Shown piece after piece: positions 56,852 through 64,000 of a stretch of DNA of 64,000 nucleotides. The notes under the pieces are model-generated. The model was not told the DNA's origin and did no database searches. It worked only from the letters and a program-made list of their open reading frames with translations. Every line of letters starts with the position of its first letter. The stretch's first letter is position 1. The translations under genes and the position numbers were made by a program. The DNA is from Polyodon spathula (Eukaryota > Chordata > Actinopteri > Acipenseriformes > Polyodontidae): assembly GCF_017654505.1 (NCBI RefSeq), contig NC_054558.1, positions 9,932,298-9,996,297 of the forward strand, given 5' to 3'.

Positions 56852-57958
56852 GTTTTGCTTGTTACCCAGGATACTATAGACCCTCTAGGGGATCCAGGCA
56901 GGGTTAGAGTCTGGAGTGCTGGAGTCAGCTCATTTGTTTCCAAGCATCCAATATTTGGTCTAATATTACAGAGATGTGTATCTTGCCAGGGGATCGTGAA
57001 ATCACACAAGGAACCAGGATATGGCACGTTTCAACATCTCTTCCTCTTTTCTAAGTGGAACAGTCAATACTCCTGCTTGAGGGTTGGTTAAGGATGAATA
57101 ATTCTACAGCAACTGACATGCCAAATAAGAAACTGTTTAGATCCCAGAGGGTGACGTTTTACAGGGCATTCATATTTCAGCATTACATTAAACAGACTAT
57201 TTTTATTTGTTTTATCTAAACATCAGAGTAGGTGATAAGCTGCTGCTTTATTTTCAAACTTTCAAGAGTTTCATGTGAAAGGGATAACAATGTGATATCC
57301 ACAGCTCTGTGCTGTAGTGTCATGCCAAATCATGAATGTATCTTTCCCGTCAGCATAGTTTTATACCTCTTTGTGCTTGCTGGAGTAGCTTGAATATCAA
57401 GAACATTTCCATTTGTTTAAAAGTAGATATGCAAGCTTTTAAGCATTGATACTGGGCAGACTCTGGATATCAAATAAAGCTGTTTATGTTTCATTCAGTT
57501 TAGTTCACTGCCCCCTCATCATGTCATGGGGTTCTTAAAGTTCCAGATGTTATCTCAGCTGGCGATCCAAAGGGAGTCCTGCATTGGGCTTCTCCAGGTT
57601 CTCCTGCAGTGTAGGGAGGAATACCCCTAGATGAGGCCAGGGGCAGACTAACCTGTAATGTTCCCTAGTAATGTTCTGTTTTACACAGTACAGTGGCACT
57701 GTCAGGCTATGTGCTCTAAAAACAAATTAGAAATATGCAATGGTAGAAATCCCCATTGTAAATGCATAGGGGGCAGCTACAAATGTATGACCAATTGGTA
57801 TATTGCCATACCAATGGCAACACAGTGGCATATCAGTACCAGTATTGTGTGGCATTTAAGATGGCCTTGAATATAAGATGCAGCCCAAATTTCCCACTCT
57901 CAATTGAGGAAAAACTTAAACATCAAATAAAGATGCATATAGAAAGAAACAACTTTAA
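56442..57958. other. Non-coding
   Basis: No gene recognised; it includes the TA microsatellite at 56774-56848. Confidence 0.4.
56774..56848. repeat. (TA)n microsatellite
   Basis: About 37 perfect TA units. Confidence 0.95.
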
Positions 57959-58204
57959 TTACGCATTACAGAAAACAACATATGGAGTCAGTCTGCAGTC
58001 ATCTGCTGTCAAACATAACGTTACCGATATGCACCTCTTCTTCTGTTTTGCTCCCATTTTGTGAATTGTGGTATTGCTTGGCATGTCGAAAACTATGGGG
58101 GTCTGATCAACATTTTCGATTTGTCCAAGCTGGTACTGTTTGTTAGAACGAAGCCTAATAACAAAACACTGAAATTGTAAAAGCTTCTCTTCGAATTCCT
58201 CAGG
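57959..58204 (-). pseudogene. pogo/Tigger-like transposase fragment
   Basis: On the minus strand a frame of about 80 codons reads EEFEEKLLQFQCFVIRLR, then IENVDQTPIVFDMPSNTTIH, KMGAK, and CISVTLCLTADDCRLTPYVV before a stop at 57959. These match the order in pogo/Tigger DDE transposases: the (N/V)DxTPxxFDMP block with the first catalytic Asp, GAK, then the CTADGxKLPP-type block. The usual GAKxVxxKTTG spacer is shortened and nothing clear remains upstream or downstream. It is a dead fragment. Confidence 0.75.
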
Positions 58205-58385
58205 AAGCTAATAATGATTCTTTGAAAATGAATGCCTGTATATCATGGATGATTCGAGATCGGGCAGTGACGTTCCTGATCGTCTTTTCTCATTACGCTC
58301 CTGTTTGTGTACTTAGACAGTCACGTCTTTTGTTGGCGATTTTAATACATGCATCACTATACTCAATTTTATTTAAAAGCGAGTC

Positions 58386-58668
58386 TTAAATGGGAAGGAA
58401 TACTGTATTTAAATGGGAAGGAATACAGTATTTAAATGGGGGAAGGAATACAGTATTTAAATTGGAAGGAATAAGGTATTTAAATGGGAAGGAATACAGT
58501 ATTTAAATGGGGGAAGGAATACGGTATTTAAATTGGAAGGAATACAGTATTTAAATTGGAAGGAATAAGGTATTTAAATGGGAAGGAATACAGTATTTAA
58601 ATGGGGGAAGGAATTCGGTATTTAAATTGGAAGGAATACGGTAGCTAAATGGGAAGGAATACGGTATT
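58386..58668. repeat. 23/25-bp AT-rich minisatellite, about 12 units
   Basis: The unit is AAATGGGAAGGAATACAGTA plus TTT, alternating with AAATGGGGGAAGG and AAATTGGAAGG variants in a partly regular order. Confidence 0.9.
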
Positions 58669-60279
58669 TATTCCACATCCACTGTGTGTTGGTGATGCTG
58701 TGGATTCATATAGGGTTTCAGGGGCTGGCAGAAGGTATGTCTGAGGATAGGATCAGACTTTTCACAATGGGATTCAGTCATGGAGGATAGAAATAGGCGA
58801 GTCCTCTTTTCATGCTCACTTTACTAGACCCCAGCTTTATCCAAGCTTTGAGCATGTAATTCAGATAAGCTTGCTTAGAGGCAGAGTGAGGGGTGATATG
58901 GATGATCAAATGCTGAAAAACCACTATCTGTGAGTCACAAGAACACATGCCATTGTGCCATTGTCTTTCTTTCTTTCTTTCTGTTAGATTTTTCAAGGAT
59001 CTACCTTTTTACAGAATTCAAAAGGTAGTTCTTTCTTTCGTTCTTTCTTTCATATTGCAGCGCTATAATGCCTCATTGTTGAGCCTGTTACCAGGGGGAG
59101 AACGGTTATTAAAAAAGCTCATTAAGAAAGAAAGACACATGATATTCATGTTGATTCAGAGCAATTCATTTCAGTTGTCTGGCATGCTGGAGGTCTGGAG
59201 GGGTCTTTGATTTCCCAGCTCCCTCCACCCCACAGGGAGAGCAGGAACATCTGGCGCGCTGCAGTGTGAAGGAGCGGGGGCCCACAGCAAGATGCACTGA
59301 GGTGGTGGTGTCAAGTGGATCAACTGGCAAACTTAAAACAAGTTGCTGGTTTTTTGCTGCAAACTACTGTTTTTTTTCTCTATAGATACTGTACTTTATG
59401 ACTTGCAACGCCCTTCGTCTGTGACAGATGAATGTGCTTACTGTGGAGTGAATGATTTAAATACCCACTTCAAAAGCACACTGCAGTGTATTGCAAGTGC
59501 AATGATGCAAAGCACTTAACTTTTATCTCGTAAGGGAACAATGGTTTTCTAAGAAAAAAGTATTATATTAAAAAAAAATATTAGAAAGGGTTACACATCT
59601 TTGGTAAAGAAACCCCCTGCTTTTGCTTATGAGCACACAACAGCGGAATAGGATTCCGGTTCATGCTGCTCAATGGTATTTTGCGCCTGGTTTTGTTTTC
59701 CACTCACCAGGGACTAATTGACTGTCACTCTTGTCTGAAGTTTTTATGGATTAATCCCAGAGGTGAAAACCTGCATTCATTTCATGCACCATGCTACCCT
59801 TTCAGGAAAAACGATATTGACTGAAATTACAATATTAATCATAGGGTAGATTTTAGTGTATCAACATCTGTTACATTAACATTATGCATTGATGCTTTGA
59901 AAACACATTCGTTGTAGAGGGAAATTATCAGATGAATTATAGATTTTGACAAAAGATGACTTCTTATTGTTTCCTATGCAGCTAGGAGGTTGGTAAATGC
60001 ATTTGCAATTCCGAAGAAATGCCCTTTAATTTCTTGCAGGGCTGCACGATATTCATCATACAGATAATCAATATTTACTGTAGTCAATAAATGCGACGCT
60101 CATTTCGAGCTGTGTTGATCTCAAGGTGGGCTGAGTTGCAAGGGTAGCAGAATCCTTGCCAGAATCTATGTAGTTAGAATAGCTGGAATGAATATGAACC
60201 AGCACCCTTACAATATGCAAGACAAGTGATGTTTACGCAAAGGCAGTTGATCAATACTTATTAGCTAGGTGAAAGTAAC
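58669..60279. other. Non-coding
   Basis: No gene recognised. TTTC microsatellites lie at 58962-58982 and 59030-59052. CAGGGCTGCACGATATTC at about 60038 resembles one end of a common fish DNA element, unpaired. Confidence 0.35.
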
Positions 60280-60372
60280 TAGTCACTTTCTAACCCTGAA
60301 AATTAATTTGGTCACTTTTGCGTCGGCTTGTCAAAGCAAAAATAAATCAAGGATTGTTTTTATTTGTTTTGA

Positions 60373-61122
60373 TTAATGCCAGAGCCTTTTATATTTTACT
60401 TGGTGGCTTTTCCATTCAAAGTAAAGAACATGCAGTTTAAATTCCTTCCATCTATGTTCCAATGAAAGACCCTCACATTCCAATGAACGACCCTCACCTT
60501 CCAATGAACGACCCTCACATTCCAATGAACGACCCTCACCTTCCAATGAACGACCCTCACCTTCCAATGAACGACCCTCACATTCCAATGAACGACCCTC
60601 ACCTTCCAATGAACGACCCTCACCTTCCAATGAACGACCCTCACATTCCAATGAACGACCCTCACCTTCCAATGAACGACCCTCACATTCCAATGAACGA
60701 CCCTCACCTTCCAATGAACGACCCTCACATTCCAATGAAAGACCCTCACCTTCCAATGAACGACCCTCACATTCCAATGAACGACCCTCACATTCCAATG
60801 ATCGACCCTCACATTCCAATGAACGACCCTCACCTTCCAATGAACGACCCTCACATTCCAATGAACGACCCTCACATTCCAATGAACGACCCTCACATTC
60901 CAATGAACGACCCTCACTTTCCAATGAACGACCCTCACATTCCAATGTACGACCCTCACCTTCCAATGAACGACCCTCACATTCCAATGAACGACCCTCA
61001 CATTCCAATGATCGACCCTCACATTCCAATGAACGACCCTTACATTCCAATGAACGACCCTCACATTCCAATGTACGCCCTTCACATTTCAGCTTACGAG
61101 TCGTATCATTAAACCAGGGCAA
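60373..61122 (-). pseudogene. LINE endonuclease-RT linker, expanded by a heptapeptide repeat
   Basis: 249 codons: PWFNDTTRKLKCEGRTLE, then about 29 repeats of CEGRSLE/GEGRSLE, then HRWKEFKLHVLYFEWKSHQ and a stop at 60373. The flanks match the normal LINE linker form PWxNxxxRxLKxxCRxxERxWRxxKL, so the repeat unit derives from the CRxxER segment and the minus strand is the sense strand. 21 bp is seven codons, so the expansion kept the frame. It is unlikely to be translated today because the element is dead around it. Confidence 0.65.
60457..61088. repeat. 21-bp minisatellite, about 30 units
   Basis: Plus-strand unit CATTCCAATGAACGACCCTC plus A, with CATTCC/CACCTTCC alternation and rare AAAGAC, ATCGAC or GTACGAC variants. 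A run containing the ATCGAC variant recurs about 210 bp apart (near 60800 and 61011), which suggests duplication of a ten-unit block. Plus-strand MNDPHIP and minus-strand NVRVVHW frames are shadows. Confidence 0.95.
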
Positions 61123-61415
61123 GCTTCTAAGATACCAGTCGAGGGGGTGCTGTAGATACTAACCAGCTCATCTAATGATGAAGAATAGGTGACAATGAGT
61201 TCAATGTCTCAGGAAACTTTACAGCAGTTGAAGAATGAACTAGCCAAGTTTTAATTGTACGTTCTACCATCTCAGCAGTTAAAGGCAAATTAACCTATAA
61301 AAGAATGCAAGGTGATCAGAAATATTGAGATCAATAGCTATGGAATCTTTTAAAACGAAACCATGAGAAACAACCAGATCAAAAGTAGGCCCACGACTAT
61401 GCGTAGGACCTTTAA

Positions 61416-61984
61416 CCCTTCGTGGTCCTGTGTTGGACCAGGTCCGACATTACAATTTTCCTTTTCCAGTCCGATGCCGGACCCTGACCCTGCACAGGTC
61501 TCTAGTCATTTTTTCTCCGGAAAAAGCAGAGAAAACCTTTCAGTTGCTGAGTGAGACAGATAGGCGTTGAATGTAGCCGAAAAAAGGGCTTACCTGATAG
61601 CCCCATGCACCACAGAGATAACACAGACATAAACAAAGGAGATAGCTGCTTCTTCATCCAGCACTCAAAGAATATCACAGAAATTTGCAGAGCTTTTTAA
61701 GATGTTATAGTAATAAAAGAATGCCTTGGATCGCATTATTGGGAAGTTTGGTGATAAAACGAGTGATCAGAAGAGGATTTATCAGTATGCATGTCTATCG
61801 AGAGGTATGTGAAAAATACCGCGAACAAGGGCTGGGGCTTGGCTGGAGATGCAGTAGTGATGTCCTTTTGCTATGCAGTGCCTTTTAAACTGGTTTTACT
61901 CTGAAAAAAAAATTAAACAGCACTTGCAAAAATAAATTTGACCTGACATGCCTGACAAGCGCTGAATAAATGGGTCGCTAAGGG
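61416..61984. mobile_element. piggyBac-type MITE with TTAA duplications
   Basis: TTAA at 61412-61415 and 61985-61988 flank ends CCCTTCGTGGTCC and GGGTCGCTAAGGG (reverse complement CCCTTAGCGACCC). CCC ends with TTAA duplication are diagnostic of piggyBac elements. At 569 bp, without a transposase frame, it is non-autonomous. It splits a LINE endonuclease, whose QHV and GPTHSRG motifs lie on the two sides. Confidence 0.75.
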
Positions 61985-62190
61985 TTAAACATGCTGGACA
62001 TAATCTAGGAATCCAGTAGAGCCCCAAAATTTCAGAAGAGTTAGAATCAGAATCAATGGCAACATGAATGCTAAAATCACCCAATCAAATCCTGTCGTAA
62101 TTGACAACAATATAGATAAGAGATCACCAAATTCAGTCAAAAATAGCAGATTCGGTGGCCGATTTATAATTACAATATGGACAGGTAATT

Positions 62191-62480
62191 ACGAGTCCCC
62201 CTGCCTCTTCCTTTTCATTTATTTAACATTGCTTCATTTAATAATTCATTTTACATTAACCCCACTTAACTGGGCTCCATTTATACCACATTTAATTAAT
62301 TCTGAGATCTACCTACCATACAAGCTATGTCACTGAAGGCCAGGTCTACCATTACTTTAAGGGGAAAAAATGAAATTACTCCAGGCTTGCTTTGTGTTAT
62401 TGATTCGTACATTTTATAACCAAATAGTTTTAAATCTTGTTCACATTGTGCAGCTGGGTAAGTGTGGCACAAAAGGACCC
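62191..62480. other. Non-coding
   Basis: May include more of the LINE 5' side, but no motif is readable. Confidence 0.35.
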
Positions 62481-62630
62481 TGTGATGCGCTAAGGGGGGT
62501 TTGGTCTGTGATTCAGCCTCCTGACAGTAGAAGGCGCTGAGCTACCTAAGAGGTCCTTTACCTTGATCACATGACTATGATGCAAGTCACTTTACAGGTG
62601 GGCGCCATCTTGGTGAAGGAAGGGGCAGAT
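62481..62630 (+). repeat. Diverged gypsy-type LTR fragment
   Basis: TGTGATG...GGTCTGTGATTCAGCCTCCT, GACAGTAGAAGGC and CACCT/CATCTTGGTGA parallel the first 150 bp of the LTRs at 235-814 and 55850-56436. The remaining two thirds are replaced by unrelated sequence. Confidence 0.65.
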
Positions 62631-62639
62631 TTAATCAAG

Positions 62640-62920
62640 GAGGAGACACACTGAGTGAAGGTAAACAAATCTGTGTTTAATTACAAGTGTTTGTAGGTTC
62701 CAGAATAACTCTGGGGGAGTTTAAAGCCAGACAAAGGACTGTCTCCCCTAAACACCAAGGAACACCAACTAACTTACATTCAACTCACATTCAACTAACA
62801 CCACTAAACTCAATACCCTTTATATACCCCTGTGACTGGAGCCTAATTAATCATCACTTATTCAATTTACAGCCCAGCCAAATTTCCACGTGTGTTTCTG
62901 GCAGTGAGGAACTTAACTCC
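62640..62920. repeat. Dispersed LTR-like repeat (copy 3 of 3)
   Basis: TGTGTTTAATTACAAG...CTCCCCTAAACACCA...CCTAATTAATCATCACTTAT and TTCCACGTGTGTTTCTGGCA follow the order seen at 48768-49230. Confidence 0.45.
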
Positions 62921-64000
62921 CTCCATGCCAACCCCCTCCAACCCACCCACACACATTGTGATTTCCTTCTTTAGACTCAGTAGAAGCTCACTTGTGGCTT
63001 GTTTTAAACCGTGTACATCCTGTGCAGCTTTTCCTTTGCATTTGAACTCCAAACCTGCAGGTATGTTAATGCGCCCCTGCCTGCCTTGAAAACTCTTGCA
63101 TTACGACAAGCCGAGCGGACGAGCCTAAATGGTTCTGTGTCCCGTCAAACACGGAGCAGCAACATCATTCTTTTTTTCATACTAGTCAATCCTAGCGCTC
63201 AGAAATGTAATTCAAAATTGATTGTTGTCTCTTGCTGTTGATCTTTTCCAATGCTATAGCCTTTTAATATAAAGAATGGATGTGGGACTCCCTACTCTTT
63301 TTGAATGCCTAATTCTTACCTAGTGACAGCCTCTACCCCATGGGAAATTGAGCCTCTGTCAAGCATAGCCTTCTCCTTGTGTTACCAGCAGTCTGTCTCG
63401 CAAGCACTTTCTTTTGGTGGTGGTGGTGGGGGGGATTTGCCTTAAGTTTATTTTTTCAGTCTGGCACCAAAGATACATTTAGTGGAGATTGAAGCGTCAC
63501 AAAATTAATGCAAAGTGTACACTGTTATACAGAACTGTGTTTTACATGAACGTGACTGTAATTGTAACACATAATGCATAATAAATTAGCATAAGGTTGT
63601 GAGAGGCCTCAGAATGACACACAGACAGTCATGTTTCAAAAGCAAATATCAAAGTCCTCTGCTTAGTCTGAATATAAACACAAATAAAGGTTAAGACTTT
63701 TATCCAGCACTTGCATGCTCTCTCTCCTCTGTCCCAGGAACAGTGTCCTGAACAGTGGAGGGTTTCCCCTTACATACACCATTGCTCTGTCCCATACCCG
63801 ATTACCTGGGCTTGGAACCAGGTGCAACTCATTCCCCTCCACCAGCCTCCTCACAAGCTGACTCCTACTGAATATTAACCACGTAGACGCCAGCGCCTGC
63901 TGGATGGACAGGTCCCCCATGTTCCCTCTGGTGGAGGTGACTTTTTCAGTGCAGGGTATTCATTTACCCTGTCATATATCCCCCTCCCTTGAATGGAGCC
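62921..64000. other. Non-coding, possible LTR at the end
   Basis: About 63660-63980 on the minus strand looks like an LTR: it starts near TGACAGGGTAAATG and has GGATAAAAGTCTTAAC and TTTATTTGTG (about 63680-63700). No end pair or target duplication was found, and it may run past the window. No gene is seen in the rest. Confidence 0.35.

Larger units (their letters stand above)
60280..62190 (-). mobile_element. L2-like LINE ORF2 remnant with a tandem expansion and an inserted piggyBac MITE
   Basis: Read on the minus strand, endonuclease pieces come first: RPPNLLFLTEFGDLLS (about 62160) and GDFSIHVAIDSDSNSSE (62080). A 569-bp insertion follows (61984-61416). Then GPTHSRG, FDLVVSHGF and NISDHLAFF (61410-61290) complete the domain. 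The linker LPWFNDTTRKLKCEGRTLE (61127) follows, then the 21-bp repeat array, then RWKEFKLHVLYFEWKSHQ and NKNNP (about 60430-60330). The RT core is gone. The clade is assigned by motif style and is less certain than for the CR1 copies. Confidence 0.72.

Noticed and set aside
56746..57091. YIYIYI-rich frames at TA repeats (also 15450, 17467, 31904-32315)
   Set aside because: Translation of TA microsatellites.
60396..61112. NVRVVHW (minus) and MNDPHIP (plus) heptad-repeat frames
   Set aside because: They are the other phases of the 21-bp array. Only the minus frame 60373-61122 joins LINE linker sequence on both sides.

Overview
The window looks like repeat-dense intergenic or intronic DNA from a vertebrate. 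It is most likely a ray-finned fish, possibly a non-teleost lineage; this is inferred from the mix of CR1-clade and L2-like LINEs, Ty3/gypsy LTRs, hAT, pogo/Tigger and piggyBac remnants, and is not proven. I found no convincing host exon, tRNA, rRNA or CRISPR array. Nearly every protein-like frame is either transposon-derived or an artefact of a tandem array.

Layout. 1-0.8 kb: 5' end of a gypsy-type LTR retrotransposon on the minus strand (LTR, tRNA-Leu-like primer site, gag start). 1.0-1.4 kb: 35-bp minisatellite. 3.4-4.7 kb: inverted-repeat element carrying a nested solo LTR. 5.4-6.6 kb: decayed hAT (ZMYM1-like) transposase. 6.9-7.7 kb: 45-bp minisatellite. 10.7-15.5 kb: two CR1 copies tail to tail. 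17.3 kb: MITE. 22.0-23.3 kb: 31-bp minisatellite split by a solo LTR. 24.3-28.6 kb: long CR1 copy on the minus strand. 34.7-35.9 kb: DNA element with long terminal inverted repeats. 39.0-39.8 kb: 62-bp array. 41.0-43.3 kb: L2-like LINE, minus strand. 43.5-48.0 kb: almost intact CR1 with tandem 5' monomers. 50.6-52.3 kb: 5'-truncated, near-identical CR1 with an open reverse transcriptase frame. 55.8-56.4 kb: solo gypsy LTR with a target-site duplication. 58.0 kb: Tigger-like remnant. 60.3-62.2 kb: LINE remnant containing a heptapeptide-encoding minisatellite and a piggyBac-type insertion.

How the CR1 parts would work together. ORF1 encodes a Cys-rich finger, a coiled coil and an SGNH esterase. 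ORF2 encodes an APE endonuclease and a reverse transcriptase. ORF1 ends on T TTA AAC followed at once by TAG, and ORF2 is open in the -1 frame from exactly that point with no ATG until well inside the endonuclease. This suggests ORF2 is made by -1 ribosomal frameshifting. That observation and the in-frame expansion of a LINE linker into a 21-bp minisatellite are the two signals most worth following.
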